Made by a program: the position numbers and the translations under genes
Notes under the pieces: generated by a model
Told to the model about the DNA's origin: nothing
Seen by the model: the letters and a program-made list of their open reading frames with translations, nothing else
Database searches by the model: none
Part shown: piece after piece, positions 56,662-64,000 of the stretch
Layout of the letters: every line of letters starts with the position of its first letter
Numbering within the stretch: the stretch's first letter is position 1
Assembly: GCA_029250945.1 (NCBI GenBank)
Contig: JAQXEG010000044.1
Location: 1 to 64,000, forward strand
From: Yoonia sp.
GTDB lineage: Bacteria > Pseudomonadota > Alphaproteobacteria > Rhodobacterales > Rhodobacteraceae
Reading direction: 5' to 3'
Length of the DNA stretch: 64,000 nt

Positions 56662-57768
56662 ATGTCGATCAACAGCTTTGGCCATCTTTTCAAATTCACC
56701 ACATGGGGTGAAAGCCACGGACCCGCGCTTGGCGCGACTGTCGATGGCTGCCCCCCCGGCGTGGAAATTGACGAGGCGATGATCCAGCAGTGGCTGAATA
56801 AACGCCGCCCCGGCCTGAACGCAAACACCACCCAGCGGCAAGAGGCGGACGCCGTCAAAATCCTGTCTGGTGTATTTGAAGGGCGCACAACCGGCACGAC
56901 CATCCAGCTGATGATTGAAAATACCGATCAGCGGTCCAAGGATTATGGCGATATCGCCAACACATTCCGTCCCGGTCATGCCGACATCACCTATCACCAG
57001 AAATATGGCATCCGCGATTATCGTGGTGGTGGGCGGTCATCGGCACGTGAAACCGCATCCCGCGTGGCCGCCGGTGGCGTCGCCCGCGAGGCGATCAAGG
57101 CGATTGCGCCCGATGTGCAAATCCGCGGTTACATGACACAGATGGGCGCCAAGAAAATCGACCCTGCGAACATTGATTGGGATCAGATCGACAAGAACGA
57201 TTTTTTCTGCCCAGATGCCGATGTCGCCGCCGAATGGGAGACCTATCTCAAATGGCTGCGCAAGGATGACCACAACAGCGTCGGCGCCATGATCGAGGTT
57301 GTCGCCCGCGGCGTACCCGCCGGTATCGGCGCGCCCGTTTATGCCAAGTTAGACACTGATCTATCCGCCGCGATGATGTCAATCAACGCCGTGAAAGGTG
57401 TTGAGATTGGCGAAGGTATGGCCGCCGCCGCCCTAACAGGGCGCGAAAACGCGGATGAGATTTTCATGGGGAATGATGGGCAGCCTGTCTATTCATCCAA
57501 CCACGCGGGCGGCATCCTTGGCGGGATTAGCACAGGACAGGACATTGTCGTGCGCTTTGCCGTGAAACCGACGTCGTCGATCCTGTCGCCACGCCAGTCG
57601 ATCCGCATGGACGGCACCCCGACCGAAGTGGTGACCAAGGGGCGGCACGATCCTTGTGTTGGTATTCGTGCAGTTCCAGTGGGTGAGGCGATGATGGCTT
57701 GCGTGATCCTTGATCACTTGCTGCTGGATCGTGGGCAAACAGGTGGCGTGCGTGGGCAGATCGGCTAG
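56662..57768 (+). CDS. aroC: Chorismate synthase
   Basis: Makes chorismate from 5-enolpyruvylshikimate 3-phosphate with reduced FMN, the last shikimate step. The 368 residues carry [38 protein letters not shown] and the FMN-site signature [25 protein letters not shown] precedes the ATG by eight bases. The stop shares CTAG with the convergent DMT gene. Confidence 0.98.
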   Translation: MSINSFGHLFKFTTWGESHGPALGATVDGCPPGVEIDEAMIQQWLNKRRPGLNANTTQRQEADAVKILSGVFEGRTTGTTIQLMIENTDQRSKDYGDIANTFRPGHADITYHQKYGIRDYRGGGRSSARETASRVAAGGVAREAIKAIAPDVQIRGYMTQMGAKKIDPANIDWDQIDKNDFFCPDADVAAEWETYLKWLRKDDHNSVGAMIEVVARGVPAGIGAPVYAKLDTDLSAAMMSINAVKGVEIGEGMAAAALTGRENADEIFMGNDGQPVYSSNHAGGILGGISTGQDIVVRFAVKPTSSILSPRQSIRMDGTPTEVVTKGRHDPCVGIRAVPVGEAMMACVILDHLLLDRGQTGGVRGQIG

Positions 57769-58631
57769 GTCGGTTGTTTCGACAATTGCACCGCCAGAAT
57801 ACCGCCCGCGATCACCACAACGCCAACCACATCCAGCATTCCGATCCGTTCGCCCAGCAAAACGGCGGCAATTGCCACGCCTAAGAACGGGTTGAGAAAG
57901 TGGAAGGTTGACGCCTTTACCGCGCCGATCCGACCCACAAGCGTGAACCAAACCCACGTCGCGACAAGGCCGGGTACCAGCGTGGTATAGATGAACGCCA
58001 CGATCAGCTGCCAATTCCACGTGATGTCAAATGTCTCAAACATCAGCGCGGGAACCCAAAGGATCGCACTGCCGACAAGCATCTGCAAGCCAACGATCAT
58101 CAGGACATTGCCACCCGATGATGCGCCCAACACCACAAGTGTCGCAATGGTCAGCGACACCACACCAATCACGCAGAGGATTAGGCCGAACATATCGACC
58201 CCACCCTGTAAACGCGCGCCCATGATGAGCGTGACGCCGACAACGCCCGCGATCAAACCCATGATGCCAAGCGGACGGATGCGTTGACCCATGATCAGCC
58301 AGCCAGCTAAAGCCACCAGCAACGGCATGGTGGACGCAATGATGGCGGCCAGTGATGCCTCAATCGTTTGCATGGCGACGAAATTCAGGCCGAGATAGAG
58401 CGCGTTTTGGCACAGCCCAAACACCAGCACGCCCACCCATTGCCGTCGGGACAATCGCATCGATTGACCCAACCAAGCCGCAATGCCCACGCCAATCACA
58501 CCCGAGATCAAGAACCGGAACGCCAAGGCTATCAGCGGTGGCGCGTATTCAACGATGATGCGGGCAGACGTAAACGCCGACGACCACATCGCGGCAAAGG
58601 CCAGACCCATCAATATCGCGCGTATATCCAT
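57765..58631 (-). CDS. DMT family transporter (EamA)
   Basis: A 288-residue protein with ten predicted helices in two EamA repeats ([40 protein letters not shown]; second repeat [21 protein letters not shown]). It differs clearly in sequence from the other DMT protein at 54.6 kb. Export of a small metabolite is likely, substrate unknown. Confidence 0.9.
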   Translation of the reverse strand: MDIRAILMGLAFAAMWSSAFTSARIIVEYAPPLIALAFRFLISGVIGVGIAAWLGQSMRLSRRQWVGVLVFGLCQNALYLGLNFVAMQTIEASLAAIIASTMPLLVALAGWLIMGQRIRPLGIMGLIAGVVGVTLIMGARLQGGVDMFGLILCVIGVVSLTIATLVVLGASSGGNVLMIVGLQMLVGSAILWVPALMFETFDITWNWQLIVAFIYTTLVPGLVATWVWFTLVGRIGAVKASTFHFLNPFLGVAIAAVLLGERIGMLDVVGVVVIAGGILAVQLSKQPT

Positions 58632-58669
58632 AGTGCGACACTTGCTGATGCCTGCGCCCAGCGCAATGC

Positions 58670-58698
58670 AAAAAGGGCCGCCCGCAGGCAGCCCCTTT
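58670..58698 (-). terminator. Rho-independent terminator after HU gene
   Basis: On the minus strand AAGGGGCTGCC pairs with GGCGGCCCTT (two G-U pairs) around TGCG, then runs into five T residues. Confidence 0.85.
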
Positions 58699-58719
58699 CA
58701 TATTCAGACATCAGTCGAA

Positions 58720-59007
58720 TTAGTCGTTGACGGAATCTTTCAGTGCTTTCGCGATTGTCATTTTGACAACCTTGTCCGCGTCTTTCTTGATCTGCTCACC
58801 CGTGGCTGGGTTGCGCACCATACGCTCTGGGCGTTCACGGCAATAGATTTTGCCAACACCTGGAAGTGTCACAGCGCCGCCGCCAGATACTTCACGTGTG
58901 ATCAGGCCGCATACTGCGTCCAGCGCTGCGCCAGCAGCTTTTTTGTCTGCGCCCATTTCGTCTGCAAGTGCTGCGACGAGCTGTGCTTTTGTCATTGGTT
59001 TCGCCAT
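58720..59007 (-). CDS. HU family DNA-binding protein
   Basis: A 95-residue nucleoid protein. The N-terminal helical dimerisation part (TKAQLVAALADEMGADKKAA) precedes the beta-arm region GGGAVTLPGVGKIYCRERPER and RNPATGEQIKK, which holds the DNA-intercalating Pro (RNP). It is monocistronic with a good GGGAGA ribosome site and its own terminator. HU versus IHF cannot be fully decided; the single gene and sequence favour HU. Confidence 0.92.
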   Translation of the reverse strand: MAKPMTKAQLVAALADEMGADKKAAGAALDAVCGLITREVSGGGAVTLPGVGKIYCRERPERMVRNPATGEQIKKDADKVVKMTIAKALKDSVND

Positions 59008-59138
59008 TTTCTGGTCTCCCTCATTTGCCCGACTTATAGGGCCTCTACCCGTGCAGTTAACGGTATCTTGTGTTATTCCACAACGATTAGTATGCGCTTT
59101 TCCCTTAAAAAATGCGATTTTTCTTTATTTCCGCAGGG

Positions 59139-60599
59139 TCAGAGGAAGGCAGTTTCCTCAAAACTGCGCAACTTACGGCTATGAATTCGCTCCAAAGGCA
59201 TTTCACGCAGGATTTCCATCGCCTGAATCCCGATGCGCAAATGGCTGGCAACTTGGGTTTTGTAGAAATCTGACGCCATGCCAGGCAGCTTTAACTCACC
59301 ATGTAGCGGCTTATCACTGACGCATAGCAACGTGCCATATGGCACCCGAAACCGGAACCCGTTGGCCGCAATCGTGGCACTTTCCATATCCAGCGCAATC
59401 GCACGGGATTGGGACAGGCGTTGCACGGGGCCGGAATGTTCGCGCAGTTCCCAGTTACGGTTATCAATCGTTGCCACGGTGCCTGTCCGCATGATCCGTT
59501 TCAGCTCATACCCGGACAGTTTGGTCACATCAGCCACTGCCATTTCCAACGCGATCTGGATTTCAGCCAGCGCAGGGATCGGAACCCAAACAGGCAGGTC
59601 GTCATCCAACACGTGATCTTCGCGCAGATACGCGTGGGCAAGGACAAAATCACCAAGGCTTTGTGAATTACGCAAACCGGCGCAGTGGCCGACCATCAGC
59701 CACGCATGGGGGCGCAGCACGGCGATATGGTCGGTCGCGGTTTTTGCATTGGACGGCCCGACGCCGATATTGACCAAGGTGATCCCACCGCCGCCTTTGC
59801 GTTTCAGGTGATAGGTCGGCATCTGCGGCAATTTTGCGGGCACTTCCATCGGCGCATCCGCATCCATAATCTCTACATTTCCCGTCCCAACAAAGCTGGT
59901 GTAGCCACTGTCAGGATCAGCCAGCATTGTGCGGGCGTATGCCTCAAACTCTTCAACATAGAACTGGTAGTTGGTGAACAGGATGTGGTTCTGGAAATGC
60001 TCGGCCGCGGTGGCCGTGTAATGCGACAGGCGCGCCAATGAATAGTCAATGCGCTGCGCGGTAAACGGTGCCAACGGCCGCGCGCCATCGGGATACAGAA
60101 ATTCCACCCCGTTCACGATATTGTCGTGGGTCGTGGCAAGGTCCGGCACATCGAAACTGTCGCGCAGGGTAAAGTCCATGGACCCATCTTGGGGGACGGT
60201 CACGCTAGCATCATTGGCGACGGCGAAATGCACCGGAATCTCTGTGGTGGACACACCGATTTCTACCGACACCCCGTGACTTTCGATCAAAAGACCGATT
60301 TGCTGTTCCAGATAATGCGCAAACAGATCAGGGCGGGTCACGGTTGTCGCATAGACACCCGGCTCGGCCACATGGCCAAACGATAGGCGGCTGTCGGTCT
60401 TGGCATAGCTGGTCGTTGTCAGGCGGATTTCAGGATAATAGGCCCGAACCCGCATGGCAGGCTGGCCATTTGTCAACGCGCCGGTAAAGGCATCGCACAA
60501 AAATTTCGATGCGGTTTGATACAGCTCTTGCAGGCGTGCAACGGCGGCGGCGGGATCTGTAAATGCCTCGCGCGGGGCGACGTCGGGTGAATTGATCAT
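59139..60599 (-). CDS. amn: AMP nucleosidase
   Basis: Hydrolyses AMP to adenine and ribose 5-phosphate. The 486 residues comprise an N-terminal regulatory domain and a C-terminal phosphorylase-fold domain (IGVGPSNAKTATDHIAVLRP, WLMVGHCAGLRNSQSLGDFVLAHAY-like, ALDMESATIAANGFRFRVPYG). The start follows AAGGAT and overlaps the adenine deaminase stop (ATGA), so adenine would pass straight to the next enzyme of the same message. Confidence 0.94.
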   Translation of the reverse strand: MINSPDVAPREAFTDPAAAVARLQELYQTASKFLCDAFTGALTNGQPAMRVRAYYPEIRLTTTSYAKTDSRLSFGHVAEPGVYATTVTRPDLFAHYLEQQIGLLIESHGVSVEIGVSTTEIPVHFAVANDASVTVPQDGSMDFTLRDSFDVPDLATTHDNIVNGVEFLYPDGARPLAPFTAQRIDYSLARLSHYTATAAEHFQNHILFTNYQFYVEEFEAYARTMLADPDSGYTSFVGTGNVEIMDADAPMEVPAKLPQMPTYHLKRKGGGGITLVNIGVGPSNAKTATDHIAVLRPHAWLMVGHCAGLRNSQSLGDFVLAHAYLREDHVLDDDLPVWVPIPALAEIQIALEMAVADVTKLSGYELKRIMRTGTVATIDNRNWELREHSGPVQRLSQSRAIALDMESATIAANGFRFRVPYGTLLCVSDKPLHGELKLPGMASDFYKTQVASHLRIGIQAMEILREMPLERIHSRKLRSFEETAFL

Positions 60600-62386
60600 G
60601 GGGTATCCTTAAACAGGTCGGTGATCTCAAATTTGGTCACGTCGACCAAACCCAGATCAGAAATTCGTAAAGCGGGGATGACGACCAGCGCCAAAAGCGA
60701 ATGCTGCATATAGGCGTTATTAAGCGTGCAGCCACATTGCGCCATCGCGGTCACCATGCGGTCGGCATCGGCAGCAACATCAGCGGCGGGGCGATCCGAC
60801 ATCAGACCCGCGATGGGCAGTTCGACCAACGCAATCTCGACCCCGTCTTTCCAGATGCTAACGCCGCCACCAGCCTCGCCCAGTCGCATGGCGGCCTTTG
60901 CCATCATACCGCGGTCGGTGCCAACAACAATCATGTGATGACTGTCATGCGCCACTGTCGACGCCATCGCCATGTTGCCCGAATAGCCAAAACCGGACAC
61001 AAACCCGTTGGTCACACCACCCGTGCCACGATGCCGTTCAACAAGTGCGATCTGACAAACATCGCCCTGCCCGTTCACGATACCATTGGTCACAGGTAGG
61101 GTCGCGGTTAGCGCCTCTGTCGGGGCCTGATTTTCAACAACACCGATCACACGGGCTGTAACCTGATCGCGGTCGGATGTGATTTCAAAATCCGCACCTG
61201 TCAGCGGCTTACCAAGGTGCACGGTGTTGCGCGCGGTATCCGGCCAATCAAAATGCGGGCAATCAACGGTGATTTTGCCGTCGATCGCCACGGTCTGACC
61301 CCGTGCAATCACATGCTCAATCGGCAGCGTTTTCAGATCAGAAGTCAGGATCATATCCGCCCGCCGCCCCGGCGTAATTGATCCCAATTCACGTTCTAAC
61401 CCAAAGTGTGTCGAGGTATTGATCGTCGCCATTTGCAAGGCCACCAGCGGGTCACATCCGCAATCAATCGCATGACGCACGACACGGTTCATGTGCCCGT
61501 CATTCACTAGCGTGCCAGCCATACAGTCATCCGTGCACAGGATAAAATTGCGCGGGTCCAACCCCTTTTCCGTCACCGCCGTGATCTGGCTTTCGACGTC
61601 GTACCAAGCCGACCCAAGACGCATCATCGACTTCATGCCAAGACGCACACGGGCGATCGCGTCCGCCTCGGCAGTGCCTTCGTGATCATCGGCAGGGCCA
61701 CCTGCGACATAGGCCGCAAATGGGATACCCTTATCGGGGCTAGCATAATGACCACCCACGGTTTTGCCCGCATTCATAGTCGCCGCAATCTCGGCCAGCA
61801 TCTGCGGATCACCGTTGATAACACCGGGAAAATTCATCATCTCGCCGAGACCAATGATACCGGGCCACGCCATCGCCTGCGCGACGTCATCCGCCGAAAT
61901 CTCGTACCCGGTGGTTTCCAAACCGGGGGCAGAGGGGGCGCAGGACGGCATCTGGGTATAGATGTTGACGGGCTGCATCAGCGCCTCGTCATGCATCATA
62001 CGCACACCATCAAGGCCCAGCACATTCGCAATTTCATGCGGATCGGTAAACATGGTGGTGGTGCCATGCGGGATCACGGCGGCGGCAAATTCGGCGGGTG
62101 TCAGCATGCCGCTTTCGATATGCATATGCCCGTCGCACAAGCCCGGGATCAGATAGCACCCTGCGCCATCAATCACTTGCGTTTCAGGCCCAATGCAATG
62201 GGATGCATCCACGCCAACATAGGCAAACCGCCCCTTTGACACCGCGACCTGCCACGGCAATACTTCTCGGGTTTGCACGTTGACCAGTTGCACATTGCGC
62301 ACAACCAGATCAGCAGGGGTGCGGCCGGCGGCAACAGCCACCAGCGTGGGGGCGCAGTCCGCCCAAGATGTCATGTGATTTTCCAT
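60596..62386 (-). CDS. ade: Adenine deaminase
   Basis: Converts adenine to hypoxanthine and ammonia. About 596 residues, metal-dependent amidohydrolase of the Ade type: PGLCDGHMHIESGMLTPAEF carries the HxH metal site, GTTTMFTDPHEIANVLG and FILCTDDCMAG carry further ligands, and SIWKDGVEIALVELPIAGLMS is in the C-terminal domain. The start is uncertain between GTG 62401, ATG 62386 and ATG 62374; ATG 62386 is chosen on a GGTGGA ten bases upstream. Confidence 0.93.
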   Translation of the reverse strand: MENHMTSWADCAPTLVAVAAGRTPADLVVRNVQLVNVQTREVLPWQVAVSKGRFAYVGVDASHCIGPETQVIDGAGCYLIPGLCDGHMHIESGMLTPAEFAAAVIPHGTTTMFTDPHEIANVLGLDGVRMMHDEALMQPVNIYTQMPSCAPSAPGLETTGYEISADDVAQAMAWPGIIGLGEMMNFPGVINGDPQMLAEIAATMNAGKTVGGHYASPDKGIPFAAYVAGGPADDHEGTAEADAIARVRLGMKSMMRLGSAWYDVESQITAVTEKGLDPRNFILCTDDCMAGTLVNDGHMNRVVRHAIDCGCDPLVALQMATINTSTHFGLERELGSITPGRRADMILTSDLKTLPIEHVIARGQTVAIDGKITVDCPHFDWPDTARNTVHLGKPLTGADFEITSDRDQVTARVIGVVENQAPTEALTATLPVTNGIVNGQGDVCQIALVERHRGTGGVTNGFVSGFGYSGNMAMASTVAHDSHHMIVVGTDRGMMAKAAMRLGEAGGGVSIWKDGVEIALVELPIAGLMSDRPAADVAADADRMVTAMAQCGCTLNNAYMQHSLLALVVIPALRISDLGLVDVTKFEITDLFKDTP

Positions 62387-62428
62387 CCCCAATGGTTCCA
62401 CCGAAATCCAGCGGGATCAAGGGGGCTG

Positions 62429-62851
62429 CTACGGGGCAAGCGATGCCAGATAGGCAAAAATATCCTGCGCATCCTGATCAGAGCGTACACGATACCCCAT
62501 CTTGGATCGAGCACGCCGGTCTGACAGCGCATCCCGAAGCCACTTTGTCGGGTCCTGCACATAGGTGACAAAATTTTCTTGTGACCAGATCACGCCCGCA
62601 GCACCAGCCAGTGTAATGCTATCGCCATAGCGAAACCGCACGTCAGATGCGACTGGCCGATCCGCAATGCCGTATAGGTTCGGGCCCACCTTGGCGACAC
62701 GCCCCGCCAAGATATTGCCCGCATCATCGCGCACCACATGGCACGCCACACATTGCCGTATGAACTGCGCAGCCCCATCGGCAACATCGCCATCCGCAAA
62801 AACAGGCGCGGAAAAACTCGTGAGGACAACAGCAAGTCCAAGCCGTTTCAT
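62429..62851 (-). CDS. Monohaem c-type cytochrome
   Basis: A 140-residue exported cytochrome: signal peptide (LGLAVVLTSFSAPVFA-DGD), haem site CVACH (34-38), then AGRVAKVGPNLYGIADRPVAS typical of class I cytochrome c. The axial Met is in SKMGYRV. A periplasmic electron carrier is likely. The partner is unknown; it lies between ade and a copper chaperone gene. ATG 62851 has AAGGA eight bases upstream. Confidence 0.88.
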   Translation of the reverse strand: MKRLGLAVVLTSFSAPVFADGDVADGAAQFIRQCVACHVVRDDAGNILAGRVAKVGPNLYGIADRPVASDVRFRYGDSITLAGAAGVIWSQENFVTYVQDPTKWLRDALSDRRARSKMGYRVRSDQDAQDIFAYLASLAP

Positions 62852-62926
62852 CATCAGAATCCTTAGATTGGTTGGCGCTACATCGGCGCCCCTACACAAT
62901 AAGGTGGGGGCGCGTTGGTGCAAAAA

Positions 62927-63376
62927 CTAGTGGTTATGACCAGCTTTGATTTCTTCGACGTTGAACATAATGTCAATCTCGCCCGCGTCCTTGAACACAA
63001 GCGTAGCTGGCACCTGTTCTCCGATTTCCATCGGATCACCATTCAGACCCATGAACATCACGTGCTTACCACCTGGTGCAAAGGTAACAGTTTCACCCGC
63101 TGGGATAACAATCTCATCCACATGGAACATGGACGCGACATCATTTTCCATCTTGGTGTCGTGAATCATCACACGCGGGAAATCGGCGCGGACCTCAACC
63201 AATGACGCATCCGTATCACCGTTATTTGTGATGCTCAGATAACCCGCGCTCGACATTGCGGTGGCTGTCGTTTCGCGCGCAATTGGATGCGCGATCTTCA
63301 GATCACCCAAGGTGTAATCATGGGCAAAACCGGCAACAGGCAGCAGCGACAGGATCAAGGCAATGGTCGTTTTCAT
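62927..63376 (-). CDS. PCu(A)C-type periplasmic copper chaperone
   Basis: A 149-residue exported protein (signal ending GFA-HDY). The copper-site residues are seen in VMIHDTKMENDVASMFHV and GGKHVMFMGLNG (HxM), the usual H/M set of PCu(A)C, which delivers Cu(I) to the CuA centre of cytochrome oxidase with SCO proteins. A His-rich end (AGHNH) may bind metal too. ATG 63376 follows AAGGA; the upstream 47-codon extension is not counted. Confidence 0.93.
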   Translation of the reverse strand: MKTTIALILSLLPVAGFAHDYTLGDLKIAHPIARETTATAMSSAGYLSITNNGDTDASLVEVRADFPRVMIHDTKMENDVASMFHVDEIVIPAGETVTFAPGGKHVMFMGLNGDPMEIGEQVPATLVFKDAGEIDIMFNVEEIKAGHNH

Positions 63377-63568
63377 CTCAGGGGTTCCTTCTGTTGAGAG
63401 AATCTGACTCCCAGATACGACGCCACGACCCGCCTTTCTAGTGGGGTGCCCACGCCAAAACGTCGCGGGGCCTTTTTCCGCCAATGTCGCATTTGAACGC
63501 ATGGCTGTCCAAACCACACCTGACAGTTGCGTCCTGCGTCGGCATCCTTCAGTTAAAGAGGATTGAGA

Positions 63569-64000
63569 ATGCGTTACTCAGGTTTCAAAGTCATCAAAGA
63601 GGCACTGACGGGTCACAAAGGGTGGAAGCCCGCGTGGCGTGATCCAGTGCCGCAGGCCCACTACGACATTATTATCATTGGTGGCGGCGGCCACGGCCTT
63701 GCCACCGCTTACTATCTGGCCAAGGAATTTGGCGGCAAGAAAATCGCCGTTCTGGAAAAGGGCTGGATCGGCGGCGGCAACGTGGGGCGCAACACAACGA
63801 TTGTGCGGTCCAACTATCTGCTCGACGGCAATGAACCATTCTATGAGATGTCGCTGAAACTGTGGGAAGGGTTGGAACAGGATTTCAACTATAACGCCAT
63901 GGTCAGCCAGCGCGGCATTCTCAACCTGATCCATTCCGACGCCCAGCGCGATGCGTTCACGCGCCGCGGCAACGCGATGATCCTAAATGGCGCCGATGCT
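63569..64000 (+). CDS. soxB: Sarcosine oxidase subunit beta, N-terminal part (cut by window end)
   Basis: Subunit of heterotetrameric sarcosine oxidase, which demethylates sarcosine to glycine with FAD/FMN and tetrahydrofolate. The first 144 codons are visible. YDIIIIGGGGHGLATAYYLA is the FAD-binding Rossmann motif near residue 32, and EKGWIGGGNVGRNTTIVRSNY includes the segment around the covalent-flavin region of SoxB. Start ATG 63569 follows AGAGGA. soxD, soxA and soxG are expected beyond the window. Confidence 0.93.
   Translation, partial: MRYSGFKVIKEALTGHKGWKPAWRDPVPQAHYDIIIIGGGGHGLATAYYLAKEFGGKKIAVLEKGWIGGGNVGRNTTIVRSNYLLDGNEPFYEMSLKLWEGLEQDFNYNAMVSQRGILNLIHSDAQRDAFTRRGNAMILNGADA

Noticed and set aside
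56562-56903. N-terminal extension of the M20 amidohydrolase frame
   Set aside because: It runs antisense through aroC and does not resemble the family; similarity starts at ATG 56561.

Overview
The window reads as a chromosomal segment of an alphaproteobacterium of the order Rhodobacterales (Roseobacter group). The pointers are the order leuS-lptE-holA, a DsbA-like/DciA-like/mutY cluster, a GANTC-type CcrM methylase, an fbc-type petABC operon, a DUF2125/PmbA/DUF4170/waaA/lpxK cluster and the start of a heterotetrameric sarcosine oxidase beta gene. Genus cannot be fixed from sequence alone. Genes are dense, often in ATGA-overlapping runs, and convergent neighbours frequently share their stop codons.

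Layout. 1-2.4 kb: end of leuS, lptE, holA. 2.5-7.7 kb: a small Ser-tailed membrane peptide, a sulfotransferase-like protein that has lost its PAPS-binding motifs, a BaiN-type flavoprotein, an MscS channel, a crotonase and an SDR. 7.8-13.9 kb: DUF2125, PmbA, an inositol-monophosphatase-like enzyme, DUF4170 and two late lipid A/Kdo genes (waaA, lpxK). 13.9-20.5 kb: CoA-transferase, thiol-disulfide protein, DciA-like protein, mutY, AlkB-like hydroxylase, ccrM and rnhB. 20.6-22.7 kb: four poorly characterised secreted or membrane proteins, including a membrane-anchored winged-helix regulator. 22.6-26.3 kb: MATE exporter and a polar amino acid type ABC importer.

27.2-33.7 kb is a purine-catabolic locus: PuuD (urate), UraH, a PuuE-UraD fusion, AllA and AllE with a LysR regulator. 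Together these cover urate to glyoxylate except for allantoate hydrolysis. A GAPDH-type gene sits inside it. AMP nucleosidase and adenine deaminase at 59-62 kb feed purines in from AMP.

33.7-36.7 kb is an accessory patch, AT-richer to the eye, lying against tRNA-Arg(CCT): an IS3-family remnant, a two-repeat zinc-ribbon protein, an LprI-domain secreted protein and a truncated tyrosine recombinase. It looks like a decayed integrative element. Next come a LacI regulator, a badly decayed PAS-GGDEF-EAL pseudogene, a thioesterase, an acyl-CoA dehydrogenase and divergent aminoglycoside-phosphotransferase-like kinase pair, an AGE epimerase and tRNA-Lys(TTT).

44-64 kb: dapF-mtaB, two GSTs, an outer-membrane barrel, the cytochrome bc1 operon petABC, thiBPQ under a TPP riboswitch, two DMT exporters, an M20 amidohydrolase, aroC, HU, amn-ade, a cytochrome c, a PCu(A)C copper chaperone and the 5' end of soxB.

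The best leads for something undescribed are: (i) the co-directional set at 21.2-22.7 kb (secreted Cys protein, membrane-anchored OmpR-type DNA-binding protein, Tat-exported protein with an HTH-like segment); (ii) a short palindrome found three times in the window, each time supplying the stop codon of a neighbouring gene; (iii) four convergent gene pairs closed by one shared CTAG, and a fifth by TTAA; (iv) three GANTC sites just upstream of the GANTC methylase gene.
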